Position numbers and translations under genes: made by a program. Below the pieces are notes generated by a model. It did not search any database, was not told where the DNA came from, and saw nothing but the letters and a program-made list of their open reading frames with translations. This document shows positions 1-9,711 of a DNA stretch of 64,000 nucleotides, piece by piece; position 1 is the stretch's first letter; every line of letters starts with the position of its first letter. Source of the DNA: Labrys sp. WJW (GTDB taxonomy: Bacteria; Pseudomonadota; Alphaproteobacteria; Rhizobiales; Labraceae); contig NZ_LYXZ01000012.1 in NCBI RefSeq assembly GCF_001676615.1, positions 1 to 64,000 on the forward strand. The letters are read 5' to 3'.

Positions 1-1
1 G

Positions 2-382
2 CCCGCGGTGCCACCGGTTCGCCCCCGCCACATGCCGCCGGCGCCGAAGCCGGCGCAGGTGGCGTCGGCCGAACCGGCCGCCGGGGTTGCCCCGGCCGCG
101 GCGTCGGCTCCGATAGCTGCCCCGGTCGCCAGTGGCAGCTATGTCGTCCAGGTTTCCTCACAACGTTCGCCAGCTGACGCCCAGAACGCGTTCCAGTCGC
201 TGCAGCGCCGCTTTGCAGGTGTGCTGGGCGGCATGAAGCCTTCGATCCGCAAGGTCGATCTGCCTGACCGCGGCACCTACTACCGGGTGCGTGTTGGCGG
301 CTGGTCCAGCCCGGCCGAGGCAACGGCCTTCTGTGGCAAGCTCAAGGCTGCCGGCGGGGATTGCGTGATCGCTCGCAACTGA
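2..382 (+). CDS. SPOR-domain cell-envelope protein, C-terminal part (5' end outside window)
   Basis: The reading frame is open from the first bases of the window, so the N-terminus lies upstream; the GTG at 8 is only an internal codon. What remains is an Ala/Pro-rich linker followed by a SPOR domain over roughly the last 80 residues (starts GSYVVQVSS, contains YYRVRVGG and ends CVIARN). SPOR domains bind denuded glycan strands at division sites. The gene stands directly before nagZ, the usual position of a SPOR protein in Hyphomicrobiales. Transmembrane segment and full length cannot be judged here. Confidence 0.85.
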   Translation, partial: PAVPPVRPRHMPPAPKPAQVASAEPAAGVAPAAASAPIAAPVASGSYVVQVSSQRSPADAQNAFQSLQRRFAGVLGGMKPSIRKVDLPDRGTYYRVRVGGWSSPAEATAFCGKLKAAGGDCVIARN

Positions 383-449
383 TACCGGCTGGCCCGATCC
401 TGGCGCTGTTTCTACGGCGCGGCGACGGAACCAGAGGTTCGAGAGATTT

Positions 450-518
450 CGGGCAAGCCAACTGGATCGGGGCGATCGGGGCCGAGTTCCGATCGCCCCG
501 ATCCAGTTGGCTTGCCCG
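450..518. repeat. Perfect 30-bp inverted repeat with 9-base loop
   Basis: Arms 450-479 and 489-518 are exact reverse complements, separated by GGCCGAGTT. The structure lies between the SPOR gene and nagZ. It could act as a transcription terminator for the SPOR gene, although only a broken T-rich stretch (TCCTTCATATTTTCC) follows. A 30-bp uninterrupted stem is much longer than a normal terminator, so a dispersed palindromic repeat element is an alternative. Confidence 0.8.
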
Positions 519-553
519 TCCTTCATATTTTCCTGAAAGCCTAAGAGACTGTC

Positions 554-1576
554 ATGCCCCAATCAGCGCTGATCCTGGGTTGTTCCGGCCTGTCGCTCAC
601 TCCCGACGAGCGCGCTTTCTATCGCGATGCGGATCCCTGGGGGTTCATCCTGTTCCGGCGCAATGTCGGTACGCCGGAGGATGTTCGGGCCCTGACGGAT
701 TCGCTGCGCGAGACAGTGGGACGCGATGCGCCCGTTCTGGTGGACCAGGAGGGCGGGCGGGTCCAGCGGCTGACGACTCCCCATTGGCCGAAATATCCGG
801 CAGCGCGGCGCTATAGCCAGATCCATGCCAATGATCCGGTGACACGTCGCGAGATCACCCGGCTGGCCGCGAGGCTGATCGCGCATGATCTTCTGGAGGT
901 CGGCATCAATGTCGATTGCCTGCCGGTGCTCGATATTCCCGTACCAGGCGCGCATGATGTGATCGGCGACCGGGCCTATGGTCTCGACGCAACCACGGTC
1001 GGCACGCTTGGCAGGGCTGCGGCCGAGGGCATGATCGCCGGCGGCGTGCTACCCGTGATGAAGCACATGCCCGGTCATGGCCGGGCCGGCGTGGACAGTC
1101 ATCTCTCACTGCCGATCGTCACCGCGAGCCGGGCTGAACTCGAATCACTCGACTTCCTGCCCTTCCGCATGCTGGCCGATATGCCCGCGGCGATGACCGC
1201 GCATGTGGTTTACCAGGCTTTGGACCCGTCATCCCCAGCTACGACGTCCAAAAAGGTGATCCGGAATGTGATCAGGAAGGCAATCGGCTATGATGGTCTC
1301 TTGATGAGCGACGATCTTTCCATGCAGGCCCTCGAGGGAACCTTGGAGCAGCGGGCTGCGTCGGCCTTCGCTGCGGGCTGCGATCTCGGCCTGCATTGCA
1401 ACGGCAAGATGGACGAGATGATCGGAGTGGCGCGTGCTGCCCCGGCTCTGGCAGGCAAGGCACGCCGCCGTGCCGATGCCGCCTTGGCCCGCATCCGGCA
1501 CCTGCCGGAGCCGCTCGACATCGGCGAGGCACGGGAACGGCTGGCGGCGGCGCTCGCCAGCGGAGAGACGGTCTGA
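554..1576 (+). CDS. nagZ: Beta-N-acetylhexosaminidase NagZ (GH3)
   Basis: 340-residue cytoplasmic glycoside hydrolase of family 3, single TIM-barrel form. It removes N-acetylglucosamine from anhydromuropeptides during peptidoglycan recycling. Visible hallmarks are VDQEGGRVQRL (about 63-73), the KHMPGHG segment (170-176) with the Asp181/His183 general acid pair of the DSH loop, and the nucleophile motif SDDLSM (252-257). Length is typical. Its TGA is directly followed by the ATG of scpA, so the two are translationally linked, the standard alphaproteobacterial order. Confidence 0.95.
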   Translation: MPQSALILGCSGLSLTPDERAFYRDADPWGFILFRRNVGTPEDVRALTDSLRETVGRDAPVLVDQEGGRVQRLTTPHWPKYPAARRYSQIHANDPVTRREITRLAARLIAHDLLEVGINVDCLPVLDIPVPGAHDVIGDRAYGLDATTVGTLGRAAAEGMIAGGVLPVMKHMPGHGRAGVDSHLSLPIVTASRAELESLDFLPFRMLADMPAAMTAHVVYQALDPSSPATTSKKVIRNVIRKAIGYDGLLMSDDLSMQALEGTLEQRAASAFAAGCDLGLHCNGKMDEMIGVARAAPALAGKARRRADAALARIRHLPEPLDIGEARERLAAALASGETV

Positions 1577-2374
1577 ATGAGCGATGAATTCGACGAGCAG
1601 GTGAGGGCGGACAAGGCAGTCAGCGATCCTACGCTCGTCGTGGATGTCGACGGCTTCGAAGGACCGCTCGATCTGCTGCTCGAATTGGCGCGACGCCAGA
1701 AGGTCGATCTCACGCGCATCTCCATCCTCGCCCTTGCCGAGCAATATCTGGCCTTCGTCGAGGAGGCCCGCCGGCTCCGGCTTGAACTGGCGGCGGACTA
1801 TCTGGTGATGGCGGCGTGGCTGGCTTATCTCAAATCGCGCCTGCTGCTGCCGGAATCGCCCAAGGGCGAAGAACCGCCCGCCGCCGAATTGGCTGCCGCC
1901 CTTGCGTTCCGCCTGCAGCGCCTGGAGGCCATGCGCAATGCCGCCGCCCAGTTGCAGGAGCGGGCCGTTCTGGGCCGCGACGTTTTCAAGCGCGGCATGC
2001 CCGAAGGCATTCGGCTCAACAATCACGGGCGATTCGAGGCGACGCTGCATGATCTGCTCTCGGCCTATGCCCAGCAGCGCCAGCGCGCCATGGTCGGCTA
2101 TGTCAAGCTGCCCGAACGCAATGTCTGGACACTGGCCGAAGCGCGTGAATTGCTGGAAGCGCTGATCGGGCCGGCGGCGGACTGGCTCAGTCTCGACGAA
2201 TTTCTGGTGGACTATCTGGCCGAGCCCTCGACACGGGCCACGGTTCGGGCCTCTAGCTTTTCTGCGAGCCTCGAACTCGTGAAGGAAGGCAAGCTCGATT
2301 TACGACAGGCCACTCCCTTCTCGCCGATCTATTTGCGCTCGCGCGGGGAGACTGGTCAGGCCGATTCTTCCTGA
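1577..2374 (+). CDS. scpA: Segregation and condensation protein A
   Basis: 265-residue kleisin partner of the SMC condensin complex. The N-terminal part shows the family pattern VDVDGFEGPLDLLLELAR (about 22-39) that contacts the SMC head/neck, followed by YLVMAAWLAYLKSRLLLP. It begins at the base after the nagZ stop codon and is followed by scpB after a 158-base gap. Together with ScpB it compacts and segregates the chromosome. Confidence 0.95.
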   Translation: MSDEFDEQVRADKAVSDPTLVVDVDGFEGPLDLLLELARRQKVDLTRISILALAEQYLAFVEEARRLRLELAADYLVMAAWLAYLKSRLLLPESPKGEEPPAAELAAALAFRLQRLEAMRNAAAQLQERAVLGRDVFKRGMPEGIRLNNHGRFEATLHDLLSAYAQQRQRAMVGYVKLPERNVWTLAEARELLEALIGPAADWLSLDEFLVDYLAEPSTRATVRASSFSASLELVKEGKLDLRQATPFSPIYLRSRGETGQADSS

Positions 2375-2532
2375 TCGAACCAGGGTTCCATCAAGAAGAA
2401 TTGGCGGCGTCTCATCCCCTTGTGCGGCAAACCGCCCGGGGCGCAATCGGTCTGGGACGACGCAGGTTTTGTTTGGCCATGCGGCCCGCGCTTCATTCTT
2501 GTGACGCTGCCCGCATAGGGAAGGATTAGGCT

Positions 2533-3225
2533 TTGGGCGAAATAGCATCGTTCCAACCGGAAGACATAGCGCAGACCGATCTGAAGCAGCATATGCGCCT
2601 GATCGAGGCCTTGCTGTTCGCGGCGACGGAACCGCTGGACGAGGCGACGCTGGCGTCCCGGCTGCCCGAGGGGGCCGATGTCGGCGCCGCCATCGCTGCC
2701 TTGCAGGCCGACTATGCCTCCCGTGGCGTCAATCTGGTCAGGCTGGGCGGGCGCTGGGCTTTCCGTACCGCCGACGACCTTGCGTGGATCCTGTCGCGCG
2801 ATGCCTATGAGACGCGCAAATTGTCGCGGGCGGCGATGGAAACCCTGGCGATCATCGCTTATCACCAGCCGGTGACGCGCGCCGAGATCGAGGATATCCG
2901 CTCGGTCTCGATTTCCAAGGGCACGTTGGACGTGTTGCTGGAGACCGGATGGGTGCGCCTGCGCGGCCGCCGCCGCGCGCCGGGACGGCCGGTAACTTAT
3001 GGTACCACGCCGGCATTTCTGGAGCATTTTGGCCTGGATGGCGTCGGCGATCTGCCTGGGCTCGATGAACTCAAGGGAGCGGGGCTGCTCGACGGCCGGC
3101 TGCCGCCCGGCTTCAGCGTGCCCATGCCCAATGATGACAGCGCGCTGACGCCGGATGAGGAGCCGCTGGAGGCTGCCGACCTTTCCTTCGCATTTCCGGA
3201 ACCGGAACCCGAACATGAAGGTTGA
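2533..3225 (+). CDS. scpB: Segregation and condensation protein B
   Basis: 230-residue ScpB with two winged-helix domains; recognisable are LIEALLFAATEPL (about 23-35), METLAIIAYHQPVTRAEIE and the RGRRRAPGRPVTYGTTPAFLEHFGL segment. It pairs with ScpA in the SMC complex. The start is taken as TTG 2533 because an AAGG-type ribosome site (GGGAAGGATTAGGCT) precedes it; the next in-frame ATG lies just before LIEALLF and would cut the first helix. The acidic C-terminal tail is not conserved. Confidence 0.92.
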   Translation: MGEIASFQPEDIAQTDLKQHMRLIEALLFAATEPLDEATLASRLPEGADVGAAIAALQADYASRGVNLVRLGGRWAFRTADDLAWILSRDAYETRKLSRAAMETLAIIAYHQPVTRAEIEDIRSVSISKGTLDVLLETGWVRLRGRRRAPGRPVTYGTTPAFLEHFGLDGVGDLPGLDELKGAGLLDGRLPPGFSVPMPNDDSALTPDEEPLEAADLSFAFPEPEPEHEG

Positions 3226-3244
3226 GTAAGAACGGCAAACCTTC

Positions 3245-3273
3245 TTGTTTTTGCCGTGAAGCCCGCCTAGATT
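3245..3273 (+). promoter_or_regulatory. Candidate sigma70 promoter of tatABC
   Basis: TTGTTT (3245-3250) and TAGATT (3268-3273) are separated by 17 bases and lie about 75 bases before the tatA start, in the 120-base gap after scpB. Match to consensus is moderate, so this is a prediction from spacing and position. Confidence 0.4.
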
Positions 3274-3348
3274 CTGCTGGGATCATCGGGTCGCGAGCGG
3301 CGCCGTTGTTGTGTTGTTGCAATCGGCTTTGCCGCGTTGGAGGGTATC

Positions 3349-3579
3349 ATGGGTACATGGGGTATTACGCACTGGATCATTCTGGCTGTCGTCGTCCTCG
3401 TTCTGTTTGGCGGACGCGGCAAGATTTCCGACTTGATGGGTGACGTTGCCAAGGGCATCAAATCCTTCAAGAAAGGCATGGCCGATGACGAACCGGCGAC
3501 GGCCCAGCAGCCTGTGAAGACGATCGATACCCAGGCCGGTACGACCGTCAACCCGGCCGAGCAGACCAAGGCGGGCTGA
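3349..3579 (+). CDS. tatA: Sec-independent protein translocase subunit TatA
   Basis: 76-residue TatA. One N-terminal membrane helix (about residues 3-20, [19 protein letters not shown]) ends in the FGGRGKI hinge, followed by an amphipathic helix ([17 protein letters not shown]) and a short polar tail. The start is ATG 3349, six bases after GGAGG at 3339-3343; an upstream in-frame TTG at 3337 overlaps that ribosome site and is rejected. TatA forms the translocation pore for folded twin-arginine proteins, for instance the solute-binding protein at 31,552. Confidence 0.95.
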   Translation: MGTWGITHWIILAVVVLVLFGGRGKISDLMGDVAKGIKSFKKGMADDEPATAQQPVKTIDTQAGTTVNPAEQTKAG

Positions 3580-3679
3580 TCCGACGCGGTTTGCGCCGGT
3601 GACCTCAGCCTGAAGATTGGGTCTTTCTAGGCTCCGCGTATATGCGCGGAGCGTTTCGTTTCGCCAGACCGAGCGTTGC

Positions 3680-4141
3680 ATGTTTGATATCAGCTGGAGC
3701 CATATCCTGATCGTGGGGGCGGTGGCTGTCGTCGTCATTGGCCCCAAGGAGCTACCCAGCACGATGCGCTCCCTCGGGCGGGGCGTGAACAAGCTGCGCC
3801 GCATGGCAGGCGAGTTCCAGGGCCAGTTCAACGAAGCGCTCAAGGAAGCCAATCTCGAGGATGTCAAAAAGGAATTCGACACGCTGCGCCAATCCGCGGC
3901 AACCTTGAGTAGCATCAGCAGCCCCACCGGCCTGGCGCGCAACGCGCTGAAATCCTCGGTGTTCGATTCGGAGCCACCGCTCAGCCCGGCAGCGATCGCA
4001 CCGATTCTGGAGAACGGAGCAGGAGCTGCCACGTCGGGCGAGCCTTCCATCGCCGGGCCGACCCCTTCGTCCTTGGCCGCCAAACTCGTCGGGGTCGAAA
4101 TCCCCTCCGCCTTCGCCCCCCTTGCAGCGTTCAAGTCCTAA
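3680..4141 (+). CDS. tatB: Sec-independent protein translocase subunit TatB
   Basis: 153-residue TatB starting MFDISWSHILIVGAVAVVVIG; a single N-terminal membrane helix with the conserved Gly-Pro (IGPKELP) and a long amphipathic helix (TMRSLGRGVNKLRRMAGEFQ). TatB receives the twin-arginine signal peptide with TatC. An in-frame extension to 3617 exists but the MFDI start is the family norm. The stop codon at 4139-4141 is one base before the tatC ATG. Confidence 0.95.
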   Translation: MFDISWSHILIVGAVAVVVIGPKELPSTMRSLGRGVNKLRRMAGEFQGQFNEALKEANLEDVKKEFDTLRQSAATLSSISSPTGLARNALKSSVFDSEPPLSPAAIAPILENGAGAATSGEPSIAGPTPSSLAAKLVGVEIPSAFAPLAAFKS

Positions 4142-4142
4142 G

Positions 4143-4925
4143 ATGACCGAAGACGACATCGACGCCTCCAAGGCGCCGCTTCTCGATCACCTGATCGAGT
4201 TACGCTCGCGCTTGATGAAATCCGGCATTGCTTTCATCGTGCTGTTCATCGGCGCTTTCGCGATTTCCAAATCGATCTATCTCATCTTGCTGTGGCCCTA
4301 TGAATGGGCGGCAGCCGGCAATCCGGTCAAGCTGATCTACAATCATCCGCTGGATTTCCTATTCACACAGATTCGGGTTGCTTTCTTCGCCGCTGCTTTC
4401 GTCGGCTTTCCCTTCTTCGCCATCCAGATCTATCGTTTCGTCGCTCCTGGCCTCTACAAGCACGAACGCAATATCTTCCTGCCTTATCTGATCGCCACTC
4501 CACTCTTCTTTTTCCTGGGCGGGTTGCTGGTCTATTTCCTGGCGATGCCAGCGGTGATGCATTTCGCACTGGGCATGCAGCAACTGGGCGGCAGCGGGAT
4601 CGCCACCATCGAATTGCTGGCGACTGTGGATGGCTATCTGTCCTTGCTGATGAACCTCATCTTCGCCTTCGGTTTGGTGTTTCAGCTTCCGGTGGTGCTG
4701 ACCCTTTTGGGCCGGATTGGCGTGGTCGACTCGACCTTCCTGACGGAAAAGCGCCGCTATGCCATCGTCATCGTGTTTGCGATCGCCGCCGTGCTGGCGC
4801 CGCCCGATCCGTGGAGCATGATCGCGCTTGCCGTGCCGGGCGTGCTCCTTTACGAACTCTCGATCTATTCGGTCCGGTGGGTTGAGAAGAAGCGCGCGGA
4901 AAGCGATGCGCAGGCTTCGGAATAG
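4143..4925 (+). CDS. tatC: Sec-independent protein translocase subunit TatC
   Basis: 260-residue polytopic inner-membrane protein with about six hydrophobic segments. The conserved cytoplasmic N-terminal motif [12 protein letters not shown] (about 13-24) that binds the twin-arginine signal is present, as are the [13 protein letters not shown] and [19 protein letters not shown] type segments. ATG 4143 follows the tatB stop by one base; an extension to 4122 would run into tatB. TatABC is complete in this operon. Confidence 0.95.
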   Translation: MTEDDIDASKAPLLDHLIELRSRLMKSGIAFIVLFIGAFAISKSIYLILLWPYEWAAAGNPVKLIYNHPLDFLFTQIRVAFFAAAFVGFPFFAIQIYRFVAPGLYKHERNIFLPYLIATPLFFFLGGLLVYFLAMPAVMHFALGMQQLGGSGIATIELLATVDGYLSLLMNLIFAFGLVFQLPVVLTLLGRIGVVDSTFLTEKRRYAIVIVFAIAAVLAPPDPWSMIALAVPGVLLYELSIYSVRWVEKKRAESDAQASE

Positions 4926-4963
4926 CCCGTCGGTGTCCCGACGACCGTTCTGGAGTTGATCTC

Positions 4964-6247
4964 ATGTATGATGTGAAGTGGATCCGCGAGAACTCGGGTC
5001 TCTTCGACCAAGGCCGGGTTCGCAGAGGGCTCGAGCCGCTGTCCGCCACCATACTCGAGCTCGACGAGAGCCGCCGCGCGCTCGTCGCCCGGCTGCAGGC
5101 TTCCCAGGAACGTCGCAACGCCGCCTCCAAGGAGATCGGTGCGGCCAAGCAGGCCAAGGACGAGGCCAAGGCGCAAGCCCTGATGGCCGAAGTCAATGCG
5201 CTCAAGGCCTCCATGCCGGCTGACGAGGAGGCGCTGCGCGTCGCCGACAAGGCTCTGTACGACCAGATCATCTCGATCCCGAACCTGCCGCTCGACGAGG
5301 TTCCTACCGGCGCCGACGAACACGGCAATGTCGAACATCACCGCCATGGCGTGGCGCGGGCCTATACATTCGCCCCCAAGGAGCATTTCGAGCTGGGCGA
5401 GGCGCTCGGCCTGATGGATTTCGAAATTGCCGCCAAGCTCTCCGGCTCCCGCTTCGTGGTGCTGCAGAAGAGCCTGGCCCGGCTCGAGCGGGCAATCGGT
5501 CAGTATTTCATCGACAAGCATACCGGCGAACACGGCTATACCGAGGTCGCGGCGCCCTTGCTGGTGCGCGACGATGCCATGATCGGCACGGCCCAGTTGC
5601 CGAAATTCGCCGAGGACCAGTTCCGAGTGCAGCCCGGCGATTTCTGGCTGATTCCGACGGCCGAGGTTTCGCTGACCAATCTCGTGCGCGACGCGATCAC
5701 CGCCGAGGAGGAGTTGCCGCTGCGCTATACCGCGCTGACCCACTGCTTCCGGGCCGAAGCCGGCGCTGCGGGGCGCGATACGCGAGGCATGATCCGCCAG
5801 CACCAGTTCCAGAAGGTCGAGCTCGTCTCGATCACAACCCCCGAGCAGAGCCGCGACGAGCATGAGCGCATGCTCGCCTGTGCCGAGGCCGTGCTGAAGG
5901 GGTTGGATCTACACTACCGGGTGATGACGCTGTGCACGGGTGACATGGGCTTTGCCTCGCAGAAGACCTATGACATCGAGGTCTGGCTGCCGGGGCAAGG
6001 GTTGTTCCGTGAAATCTCGTCCTGCTCGGTCTGTGGCGACTTCCAGGCGCGCCGTATGAACGCACGGACCCGTCCGAAGTCCGGTGGCGCTCCGCGTTTC
6101 GTGCATACGCTGAACGGCTCGGGCGTGGCTGTCGGCCGCGCACTTGTGGCCGTGATGGAGAATTACCAGAACGAAGACGGTTCCATCACCGTTCCGGATG
6201 TCCTGGTTCCCTATATGGGCGGCCTGCGCCGGATCGAAAGACAATAG
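4964..6247 (+). CDS. serS: Seryl-tRNA synthetase
   Basis: 427-residue class II aminoacyl-tRNA synthetase. The N-terminal arm (about residues 25-105) is the helical coiled coil that grips the tRNA-Ser variable arm. Motif 2 is seen as [21 protein letters not shown] and motif 3 as [20 protein letters not shown]. Length is typical. It follows tatC by 38 bases and is probably in the same transcription unit, closed by the hairpin at 6273-6302. Confidence 0.97.
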   Translation: MYDVKWIRENSGLFDQGRVRRGLEPLSATILELDESRRALVARLQASQERRNAASKEIGAAKQAKDEAKAQALMAEVNALKASMPADEEALRVADKALYDQIISIPNLPLDEVPTGADEHGNVEHHRHGVARAYTFAPKEHFELGEALGLMDFEIAAKLSGSRFVVLQKSLARLERAIGQYFIDKHTGEHGYTEVAAPLLVRDDAMIGTAQLPKFAEDQFRVQPGDFWLIPTAEVSLTNLVRDAITAEEELPLRYTALTHCFRAEAGAAGRDTRGMIRQHQFQKVELVSITTPEQSRDEHERMLACAEAVLKGLDLHYRVMTLCTGDMGFASQKTYDIEVWLPGQGLFREISSCSVCGDFQARRMNARTRPKSGGAPRFVHTLNGSGVAVGRALVAVMENYQNEDGSITVPDVLVPYMGGLRRIERQ

Positions 6248-6272
6248 GCCTCGACTCTGCGCATCCTGCCAT

Positions 6273-6320
6273 ACCCTCCTTGATTCCAGAATCAAGAAGG
6301 GTGCGGTAGTCTTTTGTTTC
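6273..6320 (+). terminator. Probable terminator after serS
   Basis: ACCCTC-CTTGATT (6273-6285) pairs with AATCAAG-AAGGGT (6290-6302) over 13 positions with one mismatch and a CCAG loop; a T-rich stretch (CTTTTGTTTC, 6311-6320) follows eight bases on. It stands 26 bases after the serS stop and before surE. Confidence 0.6.
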
Positions 6321-6428
6321 TGCAGGGATTTTCGCAACGGCAGGGGATTGCGTAAGACAAACCCTCGCCGGAGCTCCTTTTCCTGTGGCACACTGGTGTG
6401 GACTCAGCGAATAAGGGACGAACGGCGG

Positions 6429-7199
6429 ATGCGAGTTCTGATTACCAACGATGATGGCATCCATGCGCCAGGCCTGGTTTCGCTGGAGAAGATCGCCCGC
6501 AGCCTGAGCGACGACGTGATCGTCGTAGCGCCCGAGACGGATCAGTCCGGCGTGTCCCACTCCCTCTCGCTCAGCACGCCGCTGCGTCTGCGGCAGATCG
6601 AGGAAAAGCGCTATGCGGTCAGCGGGACACCGACCGATTGCGTGTTGATGGGCGTGCAGCATCTGCTCAAAGGCAAGCAGCCGGATCTGGTGCTGTCCGG
6701 GGTCAATCGCGGCCAGAATATCGCCGAGGACGTCACCTATTCCGGCACGGTGGCAGCCGCGATGGAAGGCACCGTTCTCGGGATTCCGTCGATCGCGCTC
6801 AGCCAGGGCTATGGCATTGGGAGCAGGGACGGCATGCGTTGGCATTGCGCCGAACAGCATGCACCCGGCGTGATCCGCAAGCTCCTGGCCCACGGTTTCG
6901 CCAGGGGAACCTTGTTCAACGTCAATTTTCCCGATTGCGAGCCCGGGGAGGTCGTCGGGGTTGCCGTCACGACGCAAGGGCAGCGCGACGCGGCTCTCGT
7001 CGACGTGGTGGAGCGGCAGGATTTTCGCGGTGGTCCCTACTACTGGCTGGCACCGCGGCGGGAAACGCCGCCCAGGCTCGAGGGCACCGATCTGGCCGCG
7101 CTTTTCAACAAACAGATTTCCGTGACCCCCCTCCATCTCAACCTGACCGACGTGCCAGCCCTGCAACGGCTTTCGGATAGCTTTGAAACGGTGCGATGA
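6429..7199 (+). CDS. surE: 5'/3'-nucleotidase SurE
   Basis: 256-residue metal-dependent nucleoside 5'-monophosphatase/polyphosphatase. It starts [16 protein letters not shown], whose Asp8-Asp9 bind the metal, and has the conserved VSGTPTDC and [20 protein letters not shown] segments. An in-frame extension to 6198 overlaps serS and is rejected. Its TGA overlaps the ATG of pcm (ATGA), so SurE and the isoaspartate methyltransferase are co-translated, the widespread surE-pcm stress-survival pair. Confidence 0.96.
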   Translation: MRVLITNDDGIHAPGLVSLEKIARSLSDDVIVVAPETDQSGVSHSLSLSTPLRLRQIEEKRYAVSGTPTDCVLMGVQHLLKGKQPDLVLSGVNRGQNIAEDVTYSGTVAAAMEGTVLGIPSIALSQGYGIGSRDGMRWHCAEQHAPGVIRKLLAHGFARGTLFNVNFPDCEPGEVVGVAVTTQGQRDAALVDVVERQDFRGGPYYWLAPRRETPPRLEGTDLAALFNKQISVTPLHLNLTDVPALQRLSDSFETVR

Positions 7200-7882
7200 C
7201 GGACAACATGACGGATTACGAGCCCTTTGTGAATCCCGATGACGAACACGCGCAGGAGATGATGGCTTTCATCCTGCGCCTGCGCCGCCACGGGTTGACG
7301 GATCAGAAGGTGCTGAATGCCGTTTCCACTTTGCCGCGCCCTGTCTTCGTGCTGCCGGAATTCGCCGATTTCGCCTGGCGCGACCTCAGCCTTCCCATCC
7401 AGTGTGGCCAGACCATCACACCGCCTGTGCTCGCGGCCACCATTGCCGAACGCCTGGATGTCGAACCCCTGCACCGTGTACTGGAGATCGGTACGGGTTC
7501 CGGCTATCTGACCGCAGTGCTCGGGCGCCTCGCCAAGCGGGTTCTTACGCTCGACCGTTGGCGCACCTTGGTCACAGAGGCCGAGGAAAGGCTGCGGGCC
7601 GTCACCATCCTCAATGTCACCATGATGGTGGCAGACGGCAGTTCCGGTTGGCGCCAGCAGGCGCCCTTCGATCGTATCGTCACCACGGCGGCGATGAGCG
7701 AGGTGCCGGAGGATCTGCTGGATCAACTGGCCCTGGGGGGACGGATGATCGCGCCGATCGGCCCGCCCGGCGAAGAGCAGCAATTGACCATGATCGTGCG
7801 CGACGCCGACGGTTTCCATCATACGCCGCTGATGGACATCCGTGCCGCTTCGATGATTCTGGGCGTGGCCGACCGGCTTTAA
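7196..7882 (+). CDS. pcm: Protein-L-isoaspartate O-methyltransferase
   Basis: 228-residue SAM-dependent methyltransferase that repairs isoaspartyl residues in damaged proteins. The SAM-binding motif [18 protein letters not shown] is at about residues 98-115; the upstream [16 protein letters not shown] segment matches the family active-site region (usually GQTIS.P). Overlaps surE by four bases. A start six codons in (MTDYEPF) is also possible. Confidence 0.94.
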   Translation: MTDNMTDYEPFVNPDDEHAQEMMAFILRLRRHGLTDQKVLNAVSTLPRPVFVLPEFADFAWRDLSLPIQCGQTITPPVLAATIAERLDVEPLHRVLEIGTGSGYLTAVLGRLAKRVLTLDRWRTLVTEAEERLRAVTILNVTMMVADGSSGWRQQAPFDRIVTTAAMSEVPEDLLDQLALGGRMIAPIGPPGEEQQLTMIVRDADGFHHTPLMDIRAASMILGVADRL

Positions 7883-8173
7883 GCCGCCGTCGAGTTTGGA
7901 ACGGAAGCGAGATTCGGCTCCATCATCGCCGGTATCACAGTACAAACCTGTCTTTCCCGTCGAGCCGGATTTCAATCGCTCGACTGCAGGGCAGGGGGCG
8001 AGGCTCCGACGCGGCGGATGCAGACAAATTCAGGTCACGGAGGGATGGCGGGATACCTCCATCCCGTGCAGTATGCGGCGGTTTCCGACGGTGCGGGGCT
8101 GGCAGCTCAGGTCTGATTTCAAGATCACCCCTGGCCGTTCAGTCAGAGCCACAAGTCGGTTGGGGGATTTGAG

Positions 8174-9394
8174 ATGACCGAACAGGCAGCACAACAATAT
8201 ACTTCAGATATTCCAACATTCAGCATTGCCGAACTGGATCAGGACACGCATGCCCTGTTCCGCAAATTTCGACCGGAAACGCCTTTCATCCGGCGGGATG
8301 ATGGGCCGCTCTTCGTCCTGCGCGCCAAGGATGTCGTCAGCCTCACCACCGATGAGCGCACCCGCCAGATTGAAACCGAGCTCCTGCAATTGAGGGGAGT
8401 CACCTCCGGACCGCTCTTCGACTTCTACGACAAATGCATGCTGCTTTCGAATGGGGCTGCCCATAGGCGGCGGCGGGGCCCGATGGCGCGGACCTTCGCC
8501 TTCAAGATGGTTGCCGAGGTCCGCCCCAAGGTACGTGCGATGGCGGAGAAACTGATCGACCAGCACTTTGAGACCGGCGGGATGGACCTGTTCAGGGATT
8601 ATTCCGCGATCATACCGGCCCATACCGTCGCCGCCATTCTGGGCATGCCCGAGGCCGATATTCCGAAGTTTGCGGATTGGATCTACGTCATCGCCCGCAG
8701 TCTGGGCACCTCGTGGACGGAAAAGGACATTCCCGAGCTCGAGGATGCTTGCCGCCAGATGACGGACTACATGTATGAACTGGTGGCGGAACGCCGCCAG
8801 AACCCGCGCGGCGATTTCCTGTCCGACTATATCGCCGCCATCGACGAGAATCCCGAGATGACGCCGCTCGAGGCCATCATGCAGATCATCATCGTTGTGC
8901 TGGGCGGCAGCGATACCACCCGGGCCTCGATGGCGATCCAGACGGCACTTCTGCTCGAGCATCGCGAACAATGGCAGGATGTGTGCGGCGATCCCAGCCT
9001 CATTCCCGGCGCGGTTTCCGAGGCCCTGCGATTCGAGCCCTCGGTGGCCTCGCTGCCGCGACTGGTGCTGGAAGAGATCGAGATAGGCGGCCATACTTTG
9101 GCGCCGGGATCGTTGCTGATGCTCTCCACCATGTCGGCCCTGCGTGATCCCGATGTCTTCGGCGAGCCCGATCGATTCGACATCAGGCGAACGGATCACA
9201 CGCGCTGGCACTATGTCTTCGGCGGCGGTGCCCATCGCTGCCTGGGCGAGGCCCTGGCAAAAGCCGAACTGGAAGAAGGATTGGCAGCGCTCGTCAGCCG
9301 TATTCCGCAGGCAAGGCTCATCGGCAAGCTGAAGGTCGAAGGCCATGGCGGCATTCGCAGCGCCGAGGATCTGCGCCTGGAATGGACGCGCTGA
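8174..9394 (+). CDS. Cytochrome P450
   Basis: 406-residue soluble bacterial P450 monooxygenase. Key elements are all present: I-helix GGSDTT (Asp247-Thr248, oxygen activation), ExxR in the K helix (Glu283/Arg286) and the haem-binding loop FGGGAHRCLG with the ligand Cys356. No redox partner gene (ferredoxin or reductase) is adjacent. It interrupts the conserved pcm / LysM-M23 neighbourhood, so it is likely an insertion. Substrate cannot be told; the overall pattern is that of class I bacterial P450s acting on small hydrophobic compounds. Confidence 0.93.
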   Translation: MTEQAAQQYTSDIPTFSIAELDQDTHALFRKFRPETPFIRRDDGPLFVLRAKDVVSLTTDERTRQIETELLQLRGVTSGPLFDFYDKCMLLSNGAAHRRRRGPMARTFAFKMVAEVRPKVRAMAEKLIDQHFETGGMDLFRDYSAIIPAHTVAAILGMPEADIPKFADWIYVIARSLGTSWTEKDIPELEDACRQMTDYMYELVAERRQNPRGDFLSDYIAAIDENPEMTPLEAIMQIIIVVLGGSDTTRASMAIQTALLLEHREQWQDVCGDPSLIPGAVSEALRFEPSVASLPRLVLEEIEIGGHTLAPGSLLMLSTMSALRDPDVFGEPDRFDIRRTDHTRWHYVFGGGAHRCLGEALAKAELEEGLAALVSRIPQARLIGKLKVEGHGGIRSAEDLRLEWTR

Positions 9395-9711
9395 CACCAT
9401 TTGTGAGTCGCGCCGGACACGCTGATTCCCAGCGAACGCCGGCGCGGTGTTGCCTTAACGCATGAGGCGGGGGCTGTCCGGTTTCCTGATTGTGATCTCC
9501 TGTCATGCAACTGGCATGAGCATCACGCGGCTGGTTGTAAAGTTCAGCGATCTCAATGAGATGAGTGGCACGGATCCCAAGGTGCCCGGTTGCCCGCGAT
9601 CGACGCCATTCCCGGATTTTGTCCAAATTGAGTCCGGCTCTTAAGGCGTTGTTTACCCCAATAGAGGCTTAATCACCCCATCTTCTTCTCAAGCGTGGGT
9701 GTGAGCGTCCT
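9395..9711. other. 317-base intergenic region with candidate regulatory sites
   Basis: No gene is seen. The region holds a 6-bp inverted repeat TCATGC-aactg-GCATGA (9503-9519) of unknown use, possibly an operator, and a near-consensus CtrA-type site TTAA-N7-TTTACC at 9641-9657 (consensus TTAA-N7-TTAACC) 55 bases before the LysM/M23 gene. Confidence 0.4.

Noticed and set aside
158-816. Overlapping frames through the 450-518 palindrome
   Set aside because: They arise because both arms of the perfect inverted repeat are open in several frames; no protein family is visible.
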